From contig OZ244235.1 in assembly GCA_965217095.1 (NCBI GenBank), positions 3,286,001 through 3,350,000 on the forward strand: DNA of 64,000 nucleotides, written 5' to 3'. Position numbers and translations under genes: made by a program. Of the stretch, positions 17,932 through 26,960 are shown piece by piece. Numbering within the stretch: position 1 is the first letter of the stretch; each line of letters opens with the position of its first letter. A model generated the notes under the pieces. The model made no database searches and had not been told where the DNA came from. It saw nothing but the letters and a program-made list of their open reading frames with translations. The DNA comes from CAYNZV01 sp965217095 (GTDB lineage: Bacteria; Latescibacterota; UBA2968; UBA8231).

Positions 17932-18870
17932 ATGAGTAAGGAGGTGGTCCAGCTAACAGCCACCGATTTCGACGAGGGCATGGCTTTTCTCAACGCTGTC
18001 TTTGGTGAGGAAAGGCCTCACGACTTCCACGCCATGCTGCCATCAATCTATCAACCCACGGAAGAGTTGATGGCGTGCAACCACGCGGTGCGCGTGAACG
18101 GAGAGATTCGCGCCATCGTCGGTCTCTTTCCGATGTACTGGCAGGTGGGTGAGACTGTGCTCAAGGTCGGCGGCATCGGTGGTGTGTCGACGCATTCGGC
18201 GCATCGGGACAAAGGGTACATGACGCTGCTCATGAACCACTGCGTGCAGCACATGAAGGCGCAAGGCTTCCATCTGTCGTACCTCAGTGGTCAGCGTCAG
18301 CGTTACGGCTACTCCGGGTACGAAACGTGCGGCCAGAGGTTTTTGGTGTCCGTCGAGAAGCAGAACATCCGACATGTTTTCGACACGCCGTCTAGCCTGT
18401 CCTTCGAAGCGATTGCCGTTGATGACGCGGAGCGTATCGCGGCTGGGTGGAGGCTGACGCCGAACACCGTAGCACAAATTTTGAGTTGTCGGCGGTGAAC
18501 TACGAGCTGGTTCGTCGCATTGCGGCACTGGGAGAAAGCCAAAGTGTGCACGAGGCCGACAACTGGCAAATCTTCGACTGGGTGGCGAGCTCGTCGACGG
18601 CGAGGCGTTGATCGGGATCGAGGAGCACGGCACGTTGAGGGTTCGAGTGGTGGGAGGCGAACCACAGGTGGAGAGAGTTGGCTATGTATCGACTCGGGCA
18701 TGGCGTCCGTTCACGGCCATGCGGGTGTTCTTCGGGCCCTTGCCTCCGTGCGCGGTCACCCGCGCTTTCCCACGAGGCAGCGGTGCTGCAAGCCTGGTGT
18801 CCGCTGCCGCTTTCCTGGTCAACGCAGGACGGGGTGTAGGATCTCTCGTCGAGCGAAAGAAAGGCAGCGA
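17932..18870 (+). pseudogene. GNAT-type N-acetyltransferase, frameshifted
   Basis: The first frame (to 18498) is a clear acetyltransferase: acidic start, VGLFPMYWQV, then the acetyl-CoA-binding motif GGIGGVSTHSAHRDKGYMTLLM, and FHLSYLSGQRQRYGYSGYE typical of the two-domain GNAT/Eis-like group. Past about 18450 the sense continues in a second frame (NYELVRRIAAL, DNWQIFDW), and after about 18580 in a third (GELVDGEALIGIEEHG), so at least two frame changes are present. A complete relative would be about 300-400 residues. Ribosome site GGAG precedes the ATG. Non-functional as written. Confidence 0.65.
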
Positions 18871-18944
18871 CAAGGAGGGTTTACGTTATTATTGTAATTT
18901 TTGTAAAGATTGAGACATTTTTTTGAACCACTAAACTAGCTGAA

Positions 18945-20114
18945 TTGATTTTGTCAAAACTCTTAAATCTTGATGATCGACTGCGACTCCCCTACTCCAT
19001 CGCTACGGGTATCCCCAAAGGTGGTGACGCGGAGATCGAGGGGTACCTGCGATCGCTGCGAGTCCAGGGTTTCTGCGTCGTCGAGAGGGTGATCCCTGAG
19101 GGCGAAATCAGCACGGTGCGCGAGAGCGTGTACCGGGGGCGCCGGCTGTTGCAGCAGGACCGCGAGGCGGAGCGGAGCAAACGCATAGAGCTGGAACGCC
19201 GCAGAAATCCCGACTTCCAGCCTGGCAGCGGCCCCGTGCGGTCGCCGATGGCGCCCCACGCCGAGCTCTGCGACATCGCGCGGAACGAGACCTTCGCCGA
19301 GCACCTCGTGGAGCCGCGCGTGCTCCGGGTAGCCAAGGCGATGCTCGATACGCACGTCCGCATTTTGCAGACGCAGGTCACCGCGTCCGCCAAGTCGTCG
19401 AAGCCGACGGGGGAGGCGTTCTCCGAGGAGCAACTGCTGCGTCGCCGCTGGCATTCCGACTGGCCGCATGATCTGGCTGCGTACCGGACGACCGGTGAGG
19501 AGTGGAATCTCGCCGGTGCGGTCGCCCAGCCATTCCCCGATGTCTGCATGGCGCTGACCGCGATTTGGTACCTCGGTCCGGAGGAGGTGACCCCGTATAA
19601 CGGCGGCACGTGGGTTGTTCCGGGGTCGCACAAAGACCCGCGCAACCCGCGCGGCCCCGATGACGGGATCGACGAACGAGCGCCGATCCCGGGCGAGTTC
19701 CAAATCTCGGCGCCCGCGGGCTCGGTCTTTATGCAGGACACGCGGCTCTGGCACTCGCGCGCTGCCAACCAGAGCGAGCACGAGCGCACGACGGTTGTGT
19801 GCCGTTACGCGCCGTGGTGGCTGTCGGGTAACGAGTTCGTCAACGTGCACTCGGGCGGCCACGCGCTCAGGACGTACGTGCCGCGGGAGGTGTACTCAAG
19901 GTTTTCCCCGGAGCTGAAGCTGCTGTACCGGCACATCGCCGAAGGCGAGGAGGACGTCCTGCAGCCCGAGAACCAGCACAAGGCGGCCCGCTCCCGGTTC
20001 GTCGACCAGCCGGAGCTGCGCGAGCCGGATCGCTTCGGCGACAACAGCCACGTGGTCGCCGGCGCGATGAGCATGGAGGAATGGGAGAGCAGCCGCGCCA
20101 CGAGCAAGCGTTGA
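18945..20114 (+). CDS. Phytanoyl-CoA dioxygenase family protein (Fe(II)/2-oxoglutarate)
   Basis: 389 residues of the PhyH family, cytoplasmic non-heme iron oxygenases that hydroxylate small molecules. Iron ligands: His and Asp in RRWHSDWPHD (about residues 170-172) and the distal His in DTRLWHSRAAN (about 269); the 2-oxoglutarate-binding Arg is in EHERTTVVCRY. GTWVVPGSHKDPRN is a family signature. No ATG is available: an in-frame stop lies at 18924 and only TTG codons (18945, 18951) follow, without a Shine-Dalgarno, in an A/T-rich strip. The gene may have lost its natural 5' end by rearrangement next to the broken GNAT gene. One of three PhyH genes here. Confidence 0.88.
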   Translation: MILSKLLNLDDRLRLPYSIATGIPKGGDAEIEGYLRSLRVQGFCVVERVIPEGEISTVRESVYRGRRLLQQDREAERSKRIELERRRNPDFQPGSGPVRSPMAPHAELCDIARNETFAEHLVEPRVLRVAKAMLDTHVRILQTQVTASAKSSKPTGEAFSEEQLLRRRWHSDWPHDLAAYRTTGEEWNLAGAVAQPFPDVCMALTAIWYLGPEEVTPYNGGTWVVPGSHKDPRNPRGPDDGIDERAPIPGEFQISAPAGSVFMQDTRLWHSRAANQSEHERTTVVCRYAPWWLSGNEFVNVHSGGHALRTYVPREVYSRFSPELKLLYRHIAEGEEDVLQPENQHKAARSRFVDQPELREPDRFGDNSHVVAGAMSMEEWESSRATSKR

Positions 20115-20234
20115 TTGAAAGGCTAGCCGCCCTGATCCCGCCTTTTTGATTTCCCAAGCGTTGAGTGAATGCCGCTGATGGCTGCGGCCATCCACAGACA
20201 CAAATTCGTCAAAAAATCAAAACCGCGCGTAGCA

Positions 20235-20435
20235 TCAATCCAACCAGCACATATCCGGCTTAGGTGCACCTACAACAGCAATATCCAGATCCATCCCCTT
20301 CGACAACCTCTCCCTCTCCGCCTCATCACTCGCGCAGTGAACAATCGCTCCATTCTGCAGCAGTAGATCCGTAATCCTTCTCCTGAGAAAGTAGTCCTCC
20401 AGCAACACCCCGATCCTACAGTTCTTGAGTTCCAT
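20235..20435 (-). CDS. Small receiver-like protein (truncated response-regulator fold)
   Basis: 66 residues with a very strong ribosome site (AAAAGGAGG) before the ATG at 20435. The sequence follows the first half of a CheY-like receiver: strand RIGVLLEDYF with the acidic residue, an Arg-rich helix, strand AIVHCAS, an acidic helix, and strand DLDIAVVGAP, where the phospho-acceptor Asp would be expected but Gly stands. It stops about 60 residues short of a full receiver, 260 bases from the IS1380 left end. Either a truncated gene or a short decoy-like domain; family assignment is tentative. Confidence 0.45.
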   Translation of the reverse strand: MELKNCRIGVLLEDYFLRRRITDLLLQNGAIVHCASDEAERERLSKGMDLDIAVVGAPKPDMCWLD

Positions 20436-20694
20436 GGGCTGTTCCTCCTTTTGGCAGGAGGGGCAACAAAGTCTGTGCGACAAAAGGAGAAAGCTCTAAG
20501 GGAAATGACTACGAGGACTTGTGCCTTCAGGGCGAATCTGGGACTGTGTAGTGTAGGTATCGGGGTTGTCGTGCAGCGGTGATATTCGTCGTGTGGAGCC
20601 AATAAAAAAAGGTGCCGATGTACGACGCAACAATTGTCATGGTTCGGATCTTTGGACAGGCCCACCTGAATCCCGGCAGGGGGACCGCATCTAA

Positions 20695-20712
20695 CCTGAA
20701 TTATTCATAAAA
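20695..20712 (+). repeat. IS1380 left inverted repeat
   Basis: CCTGAATTATTCATAAAA; agrees with the reverse complement of 22312-22329 at 15 of 18 positions. Confidence 0.8.
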
Positions 20713-20797
20713 ATGCGGTGAGCCTCTGTACAACTGGTTGTTTTGCCCTACGTTAGGGTTACCCACAAACAACAACCAATCAAGAGGGCCACCGCAG

Positions 20798-22129
20798 ATG
20801 GAAACTTCGCAGATCGCGCTATCGTTTGCAAACATCTCGGGCAAAAAGATCGAAGCTGATTTTGACGGTGGCATGACCACCAGTGATGGGGGCGCCCTGC
20901 TTCTGCGACCAGCGGAAGCCCGCACCGGGATCGTCGACCGAATCGTGGCGGCGATGTCGGATCGTCGACATCAAAGCTATATCGACCATACGTATACTGA
21001 CCTCATCCGGCAGCGCGTATTCCAGATCGCCTGTGGCTACGAGGACGCCAATGACAGTGACGACCTGCGTTGCGATCCGGGTCTGAAAACCGCGTGCGAC
21101 CGTCTGCCTCTGACGGGAGACGATTTGGCCAGTCAACCAACCATGTCTCGTTTGGAAAACAGTGTCAGCCGCTCGGATCTGTATCGCATCGGGCTCGCTT
21201 TGCTGGAAATATTCATCGAGTCTTACGACCAGCCGCCCAAGAAGCTCACCATCGACATCGACGACACGGACGATCCGGCACACGGCGCCCAGCAACTCAC
21301 GTTGTTCCATGCCTACTATGACGAGTATTGCTACCTTCCGGTCCATCTCTACGAAGGGGAGTCGGGCAAATTGATCACGACGCTGCTGCGACCCGGTCGT
21401 AGAATGCGAGGCCGAGAGGCGGTAGCCATCCTCAAACGCGTGTTGGATCATTTGATCATGGTGTGGCCGAAGACGAAGATCACCTTACGAGGCGACTCAC
21501 ACTTCAGCACCCCTGAGGTGCACGACCTGTGCGACGGATACGGTATTGATTTCATTCTGGGACAGGCGATCAACAACAAGCTCAAGGCACTCGGCGAACC
21601 GCTGATGGAGCTGGTGGCGGCGCTGGCCGAGCAGAGCGATGAACCGGTGCGGCTTTTTGACCGCTTCGAGTATCAGGCCAAGAGCTGGCCCCGACCGCGC
21701 CAGATTATCTACAAGGCCGAGATCACACAAGGCAAAGCCAACCCGCGCTTCGTGGTGACCAATATCCGCAACCGCACTCCCGAGTTTCTGTATGAGGAGA
21801 TCTACTGCGCTCGTGGGCGGTCGGAAGGCTTCATCAAGAATCACAAGACCTACCTGCAGTCCGACCGCACCTCCTGCCACCGCTTCTCGGCCAACCAATT
21901 TCGCCTCTTCCTGCACAGCGCGGCCTACGTGCTGCTGCACACGATCCAACAGATTGGCATGCGCGGCACCCAATGGACGACGTCCAACTTTAACACGATC
22001 CAACTCCGGGTGCTCAAAATCGGCGCCCGCGTGCGGGAGCAAGCCACCAAGGTCCGTTTTCACTTTCCGACGTCATACCCGCTCAAGGATCTGATGCGCA
22101 CCGTCGTCCTCAACCTCGACACCTCATGA
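20798..22129 (+). CDS. IS1380-family transposase
   Basis: 443 residues from the ATG at 20798 (weak AGAGGG site; the frame runs on upstream into the left repeat region). DDE-type catalytic layout: first Asp in LTIDIDDTDDPAHGAQ (about residues 150-160), second in ITLRGDSHFSTPEV (about 232), and Glu in RGRSEGFIKNHKT (about 345), with the family end LRVLKIGARVREQATKVRFHFPTSYP. It catalyses cut-and-paste or copy-out movement of the element. Intact, with no frameshift, so the element may be active. Confidence 0.93.
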   Translation: METSQIALSFANISGKKIEADFDGGMTTSDGGALLLRPAEARTGIVDRIVAAMSDRRHQSYIDHTYTDLIRQRVFQIACGYEDANDSDDLRCDPGLKTACDRLPLTGDDLASQPTMSRLENSVSRSDLYRIGLALLEIFIESYDQPPKKLTIDIDDTDDPAHGAQQLTLFHAYYDEYCYLPVHLYEGESGKLITTLLRPGRRMRGREAVAILKRVLDHLIMVWPKTKITLRGDSHFSTPEVHDLCDGYGIDFILGQAINNKLKALGEPLMELVAALAEQSDEPVRLFDRFEYQAKSWPRPRQIIYKAEITQGKANPRFVVTNIRNRTPEFLYEEIYCARGRSEGFIKNHKTYLQSDRTSCHRFSANQFRLFLHSAAYVLLHTIQQIGMRGTQWTTSNFNTIQLRVLKIGARVREQATKVRFHFPTSYPLKDLMRTVVLNLDTS

Positions 22130-22311
22130 TGCTTTGCGATGTCCCACTACATCCACGCACACGATCCACCAAGGGACCCGACTGTCCCAATGACATCCAA
22201 AAGAGGCTCAGATCTCCCAGACAACACCTCGACGACCGACAGCACTCGATCAACCCGCTACCAAAACGTCCAGCCATTGACCAGCGCACCGAATTCGTTC
22301 GCTTGGTGCGG

Positions 22312-22329
22312 ATTCATGAATTATTCAGG
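22312..22329 (-). repeat. IS1380 right inverted repeat
   Basis: Reads CCTGAATAATTCATGAAT on the minus strand, matching the left end; it terminates inside the nitrilase remnant. Confidence 0.8.
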
Positions 22330-22651
22330 ATAGATACGTTATTGCGATCGCCACTCCCAGCTCCTTGGCCAGGTCGGCAAAGCGCACAACGAACGCATCG
22401 TCCGTCTCGATGGCGCGACGTTTCCATTCTTCAAGTAGATCGGGATATCGAGGACGGCAGGGATCATAATCGCGATCCCAGACCTCATCATGATACGCCG
22501 TGTAGCCGATATTCCACATCTCCGGGAACACGACAATATCGGCTCCCATTGAGGCCGCCTTCTTACAGAGCTCAACTCCTTTGGTCAGGTTGGCTTGTTG
22601 GTCAAATTCGTAGGACTTCATCTGCAGTAAAGCAACCGTAATCGTGGCCAA
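22330..22651 (-). pseudogene. Carbon-nitrogen hydrolase (nitrilase family), cut by IS1380
   Basis: The first about 105 codons of a nitrilase/amidase superfamily enzyme. The N-terminal strand TITVALLQMKSYEFD and the block GADIVVFPEMWNIGY supply the catalytic Glu (in FPEMW). The frame then continues DLAKELGVAIAITYL and ends within the IS right end, so the catalytic Lys and Cys regions are lost. The remainder is absent on the other side of the element. Nitrilase-type enzymes hydrolyse C-N bonds of amides or carbamoyl compounds. Confidence 0.85.
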
Positions 22652-22675
22652 TTCGTCTTTCCTCTTCTAATTGGT

Positions 22676-22960
22676 CTACTCGGGTGCGAACTCTCGCACC
22701 CACACAGCATATCTGTCATGATCAGGACCCATCACAGATCGATAGAGCGAATTGCCAGCTGTGGCGAAACCAGCAACACAGAGAATCGTCGCCCCCATCC
22801 GCCATGCCCTATTGCAGGATTCAATAAGAACGGCTGTGGCAAGACCCATCCGCTGGTGGGCGGGAACAGCCGCAACTGGTTGGACGTATCCACTGCGCGA
22901 TACGTCCAACCATACGGTGCAGGCGAACAGATCGACCCATCAGAGGCGGTTGCCACTAGA
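22676..22960 (-). pseudogene. GNAT acetyltransferase, 5'-truncated remnant
   Basis: Codons equivalent to the C-terminal half of a GNAT: TVWLDVSRSGYVQPVAAVPAHQRMGLATAVLIE contains the acetyl-CoA motif A (Q-x-x-G-x-A type), followed by CVAGFATAGNSLYRSVMG and the stop. Upstream, an in-frame stop (at about 22945) and a shift of sense to another frame show the 5' part is decayed. Located 24 bases from the nitrilase remnant, same strand. Confidence 0.6.
22878..22911. repeat. Perfect 13-bp inverted repeat
   Basis: GGTTGGACGTATC and GATACGTCCAACC separated by 8 bases, inside the GNAT remnant. It can form a strong cruciform or RNA hairpin; no T-run. Confidence 0.6.
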
Positions 22961-22997
22961 TCTAGATCTCGTCTGTATAGTTGGGCGACTACCTTGT

Positions 22998-23843
22998 TTA
23001 CAAATGATCCTCAATGACCTCCCGGAGGGTTTCGGCCAGATCGGCTGCGTGCGATGTTCCGGATGTTTCCAATTTGGGCACCAGCCACTCGAGGTACCAA
23101 TCCAGATACGAAACAAGAACAGACGGGACCTCTTCCGATGTTTTGGGATAACATCTCCACCAGGCCTCGACAATTTCGGCGGGGAATCTCGACTCTGCGC
23201 GACGCGGACCTTCGTTCCAGATACCGAGAGTTACCGAGGCAACCCACAGGAGTCGATCCCGCATCCACGCCAGCTCATCAAAGGCCGTAATAATCTCACC
23301 CCGAAGGTAGTAGCCATGAATCTTGATACAGAGAATAGGCAGTGTAGTCACCAAGTTCTCGAACTCAGCTCGAAAGTCGCTGGGCTGAAATACATGGCTA
23401 CTGGCTGCCTCAATGATCATTTGGGCGCCGTCGCTCCGACTGAACAGAACCTCGGAAAACCCGTTCTTCCAATTGCCCCTTGCTTGATCCTCAGACCGGA
23501 TGTCGAACTCGGCCATTATCCATGGTCGAAAGTACGCGATAAAAGCTATCTGGTTTACGAGTGACCGATATCGGTGCACCGGATCACCCATCTCTTCAAG
23601 ACGGCTCACTAGCTGATCGTCGATGATCGATCGAGTTGTGTCGTCTCCTCTGTGCGTGATGAGCAGGTCAATATCTGACGAAACATCTGCCGTACCACGT
23701 GCGAGAGATCCTTTGAGTAGCACTGCCTCTACATGCTCTATACCCTTTATGACGTTAGCCGCACGAACAGCCAGCTGACGATGGGTCTTGGTCAACGAGC
23801 GGTGCGCAAGAAACTCTGCGATCTCCCTTGCAGTTATCGCCAT
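22998..23843 (-). CDS. Nucleotidyltransferase-domain protein
   Basis: 281 residues. The Pol-beta-type nucleotidyltransferase motif is clear near residue 45: LLKGSLARGTADVSSDIDLLIT, with the G-S signature and the two metal-binding Asp of D-I-D. A third acidic residue is probably in MAEFDIRS (about 115). The rest is helical (EIITAFDELAWMRDRLLW). Similar architecture occurs in aminoglycoside adenylyltransferase-like and MNT-type proteins that transfer NMP to small molecules or to a toxin. No HEPN partner is visible next to it, so an antitoxin role is unsupported. Weak ribosome site. Confidence 0.75.
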   Translation of the reverse strand: MAITAREIAEFLAHRSLTKTHRQLAVRAANVIKGIEHVEAVLLKGSLARGTADVSSDIDLLITHRGDDTTRSIIDDQLVSRLEEMGDPVHRYRSLVNQIAFIAYFRPWIMAEFDIRSEDQARGNWKNGFSEVLFSRSDGAQMIIEAASSHVFQPSDFRAEFENLVTTLPILCIKIHGYYLRGEIITAFDELAWMRDRLLWVASVTLGIWNEGPRRAESRFPAEIVEAWWRCYPKTSEEVPSVLVSYLDWYLEWLVPKLETSGTSHAADLAETLREVIEDHL

Positions 23844-23927
23844 ACGCGGCCCCCCGTCAACCCGAAGCCGGGCTCCGGAGGTTTTGATGGGCCGCTGCGC
23901 GCGCGAGTGTGTGCCGAGCTATTTTCA

Positions 23928-24740
23928 TCATTCAAATGTGCCGACTGCGATTTTGTAATAGAACGGATCAGCAAAACCTATTTTCTCTGCGACGGCGCTC
24001 GAAGGCTTGTTACTCTCCCAGCAATCCCAGTACGGACTCAACCCCGAAACCTGGGCTTGTTCGGCTACCTGACCCCCCACGATGGTAGCGATGCCTCGGC
24101 CTTGATAGGCCCCGACCGTCTCAATGCCCATTCCACAATGCTTTTCGCTGACGTATTCTGATGTGCACCAGCAAACAATTGAAGACCCATTGAGCATCAC
24201 GAAACCAAACCCTCGATCGAGGAACGTGTGTATTGACGCCCAGCCACCACGAATCTCGTCGGTTAGCAAGTCAAGGTGATCAACTTCGCTGTCAAAGAGT
24301 TTGTCATCGATTAGCCTCAGCATGAACCCATTCGGAATATCGGGACCATGGCGCGAAGATCTGTCGGACAGCGAACAGTAGATCCTCCGTTCGAGGTCTA
24401 GCTGGAGTGGACCAAAAAGCGCTTCGATTGTCGTTCGCCAATTGGCCGGCGAATAGTGAAGCTTGAAGAAAGCAATTCCGCGCCACTCGCATTCAGGCGC
24501 GATCTCAGTCCTGAAGACCTCTGCAAGATGTGTGTTGGTCTCATCGTTGTCGGCCGCTCCGGAGAGATGAATATTCCGTCCCTCGTTGGCCAGCACGGTC
24601 TTCGGACTGCCAGGGTCGTCCACCCATACTCTTGCAGGTGTCAGACCAGCGATGATGCTATTCCCAACAAGCCGGAATATCGGAGTATCGAGGAGAGGCA
24701 GGATCGCTGTAATATTCTCATTAGTGAGCGGCTGCATCAT
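23928..24740 (-). CDS. GNAT family N-acetyltransferase (two-domain type)
   Basis: 270 residues with an excellent ribosome site (GGAAGGAGG). The C-terminal 120 residues hold the acetyltransferase core: FVMLNGSSIVCWCTSEYVS, then GIETVGAYQGRGIATIVGGQVAEQA, the pyrophosphate-binding Q-G-R-G-I-A loop, and SPYWDCWESNKPSSAVAEKIGF. The N-terminal part resembles the divergent half of the GNAT_acetyltran (PF12746-like) group. Probably acetylates a small molecule. Flanked by a nucleotidyltransferase and a beta-propeller gene on the same strand but without tight spacing. Confidence 0.82.
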   Translation of the reverse strand: MMQPLTNENITAILPLLDTPIFRLVGNSIIAGLTPARVWVDDPGSPKTVLANEGRNIHLSGAADNDETNTHLAEVFRTEIAPECEWRGIAFFKLHYSPANWRTTIEALFGPLQLDLERRIYCSLSDRSSRHGPDIPNGFMLRLIDDKLFDSEVDHLDLLTDEIRGGWASIHTFLDRGFGFVMLNGSSIVCWCTSEYVSEKHCGMGIETVGAYQGRGIATIVGGQVAEQAQVSGLSPYWDCWESNKPSSAVAEKIGFADPFYYKIAVGTFE

Positions 24741-24779
24741 CCGGTTGGCCTCCTTCCGGTAGGGCTGTTAGCCGTCGAG

Positions 24780-26018
24780 TTATCGCAATATGAGCATTTT
24801 TCGAGTTTGGGTTTGTTTGCCGGCTTGCAGCCTGTAGAGGTACAATCCGCTACTGATTTCAACACCCGAGGCATCCTTGCCATCCCAACGCAGTTCGTGG
24901 ACGCCTGCCTGCATAGTTCCCACCAGCAGATTGACCAACTCCTGGCCTAAAATGCTGTATACGGTCAATTCAGTATCGTGCTCATCTGGTAACTCGAACC
25001 GAATCACGGTCTCGCTGTTAAAGGGATTGGGATAATTCTGCTCCAACGAGAAGCTGGATGGACGTGCTCCTCCTTGGGAGCCGATTGCTGTCAGTGGGCC
25101 GACCAACATCTCATCGTCGGGTCCCCACGTCGGTGCCAGATCCTCCGCGGGGTTGTTGGTCAAGTTGGTAAGGCCGCTGCCATCGACTTTAACGATGTAG
25201 ATATCGGGGTCTCCGTTGCGATCGGAATCAAACGCGATTCGTTGTCCGTCCGGCGCCCAGTCGAAGCGAAGCTCGTCAGCAGCATGAGCGGTCAGATTTA
25301 GCAGCCCTGTCCCATCTGGATTTATCACGTAGATGTCACTGCTTCTGGGCGCCTGCGTGGTCAATGAAAAAGCAATCCTACTTCCATCGGGAGACCATCT
25401 GGGCCCGTAAGCATCACCACTCAGGTCCGTCAACTGCACCAGGTTGCTTCCGTTCGGATCGACCGTGAAGAGTTGCATATGGCCCGTGGCGAGCATACCG
25501 GAGAACACAATGCGGTTCCCGTCCGGCGACCACCATTCCCCCCAGCCTCCGCCCTCACCTGACACCTTTGCGAGATTGGTTCCGTCTCCATTCATGACAA
25601 AGACGTCGAACCCACTCAAGCGCTCCCGGTTGGAGCTGAACAGTATCTTGGATCCGTCAGGTGACCACTTCGGCGCCTGGTTGAAGAAATCGTCATCGGT
25701 CAACAGTTCTACGATGCCCCCATGTTCGTCAAATATGGCCACATCATCCAAACGGCCGTTTTCCGTCAGTGTGCTGCGGAGAATTCGCACACCCTGCGGT
25801 GTCTCCTGATGTATGTTGTATGGATCGGCAACGCGCATGAACTGAGCGCTTTCCTCGTATGAGATCGCTAAAACGTCGCTACCATCCTCCTTCATCACGT
25901 AAGGGGCGTACCGTTCACCGTCCCGATCTGACAAGAACCGAATGCTGAAATCAGACTGGCTAACGCAAGGTTGCGCCCCTATCAAAACGAGAGTCAGTAT
26001 CGATACCAAGCGTCTCAT
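24780..26018 (-). CDS. Secreted PD40/TolB-like beta-propeller with FlgD-like C-terminal sorting domain
   Basis: 412 residues. A signal peptide (MRRLVSILTLVLIGAQPCVSQ) precedes repeated blades of the PD40/WD40-like type: PKWSPDGSKILFSSNR, WWSPDGNRIVFSG, PRWSPDGSRIAFS, FDWAPDGQRIAFDS, each with the D-G-x-x-I-x-F/S core. The last about 80 residues read SLEQNYPNPFNSETVIRFELP, then SILGQELVNLLVG and SSGLYLYRLQAGKQTQTRKM, the FlgD_ig/secretion-tail module widespread in FCB-related phyla. The start is fixed by TAGGAGG. The product should act outside the cell or on its surface; the tail is the best phylogenetic marker here. Confidence 0.92.
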   Translation of the reverse strand: MRRLVSILTLVLIGAQPCVSQSDFSIRFLSDRDGERYAPYVMKEDGSDVLAISYEESAQFMRVADPYNIHQETPQGVRILRSTLTENGRLDDVAIFDEHGGIVELLTDDDFFNQAPKWSPDGSKILFSSNRERLSGFDVFVMNGDGTNLAKVSGEGGGWGEWWSPDGNRIVFSGMLATGHMQLFTVDPNGSNLVQLTDLSGDAYGPRWSPDGSRIAFSLTTQAPRSSDIYVINPDGTGLLNLTAHAADELRFDWAPDGQRIAFDSDRNGDPDIYIVKVDGSGLTNLTNNPAEDLAPTWGPDDEMLVGPLTAIGSQGGARPSSFSLEQNYPNPFNSETVIRFELPDEHDTELTVYSILGQELVNLLVGTMQAGVHELRWDGKDASGVEISSGLYLYRLQAGKQTQTRKMLILR

Positions 26019-26180
26019 GACAACCTCCTACAGGTTGGTAGTTGGTAGCGATCGCTGCCTTCCAGGGACCGCAAGATTGCTCCGGTCTGCAACCGGGTGG
26101 TGGGAAAGACAGTGAAATCCTCCTTCGGCGAGAGGTCGGCATGTTCGCTTTCGTCTGTCGGTTGGAGATCCCTCAACATG

Positions 26181-26543
26181 TCACTCCGAGGCTCCCACGT
26201 GTTGCCGGAGCTCAAATCCGTTCCCCTCAGAATCTTTGAAACAGCCAACCCTCGGTGCGTGGCCGCTGGCTTCGCGTAGCTCTATGAGGCGTCCTCCAAG
26301 GGCCTCTATGTCCGCCTGAACCGATTCTATGTCATCGACTTCAAGATTGAGTCCCGCATTGGGCAAAGGGCCGTCATCGCCGGCAGGCAAGCTGTGCAGC
26401 GCCAACACGATAGAATCGAGATCTAGCGTCGTCCAGCCCTCTGACTCGAACGCAGTCTTGACCTGGAAAGACTTCGCATAGAATTCCTTCGCACGATCCA
26501 TGTCGTACACATAATGAATTACCATCGGGTTCTTACACCTCAT
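26181..26543 (-). CDS. Glyoxalase/VOC superfamily protein
   Basis: 120 residues, full length for a single-domain vicinal-oxygen-chelate protein. Landmarks: IHYVYDMDRAKEFYAKSF at the start, GWTTLDLDSIVLALHSL, then LNLEVDDIESVQADIEALGG and the end FKDSEGNGFELRQH. AGGAGG lies seven bases before the ATG at 26543. Members bind a metal and isomerise, ring-open or add to small molecules; no unique substrate motif is visible. Confidence 0.88.
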   Translation of the reverse strand: MRCKNPMVIHYVYDMDRAKEFYAKSFQVKTAFESEGWTTLDLDSIVLALHSLPAGDDGPLPNAGLNLEVDDIESVQADIEALGGRLIELREASGHAPRVGCFKDSEGNGFELRQHVGASE

Positions 26544-26723
26544 GGTGCCCCTCCTGGGTTGAAGGTGATGCGTCATTACTGTGCACGGTCTCGTCATAGC
26601 CAGAGGCTACGTACCCGTGCGGGAACTCGATCTGCCTCATTGGTATCGATGTTATGGCAGGGCAATTCCACGTGTTGGCGTCGGCGGGTGTGTCCGGTTT
26701 GGACCCGAATGCTCTGGGCAACG

Positions 26724-26945
26724 TCAGGCGGTTTGCAACAACTGACGTAATGCCTCCAAACTTTCCAACGCCTTCTCCCGGGGCCGTACCTCAATGCAGT
26801 AGTCGACGATGCTGGCCTTGCTCAAGCGGGGCAGGAAATTCATGAAGTCTATGAAACCTGTCCCGATGACTCGGTGCTGTCGGGGAGGCTCCGATCGAAA
26901 GTCATGTAAGTGAACCTGCCTAACGTGATCCAGGTTGTCCTCCAA
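26724..26945 (-). pseudogene. TIM-barrel sugar isomerase-like, C-terminal remnant
   Basis: 73 codons corresponding to the end of a xylose-isomerase-like TIM barrel: VRQVHLHDFRSEPPRQHRVIGTGFIDF is the His/Asp metal strand and loop, and SIVDYCIEVRPREKALESLEALRQLL is the last Glu strand and helix. The first 200 or so residues are absent; the fragment begins 16 bases from the end of the metallophosphoesterase gene, suggesting a deletion junction. Confidence 0.65.
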
Positions 26946-26960
26946 CGAGTTTGACTATCG

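Larger units (their letters stand above)
20695..22329 (+). mobile_element. IS1380-family insertion sequence
   Basis: A 1.63-kb element with one transposase gene and imperfect terminal inverted repeats that begin CCTGAAT-ATTCAT. The four flanking bases on each side (CTAA and ATAG) do not match, so no target duplication is visible, consistent with a later deletion or rearrangement beside it. The right end cuts a carbon-nitrogen hydrolase gene whose missing part is not found on the left side. Confidence 0.88.

Noticed and set aside
18634..18650. TTGAGGGTTCGAGT matching the T arm of tRNA fragment B
   Set aside because: A short match inside a coding relic without a T-stem partner or acceptor; chance.
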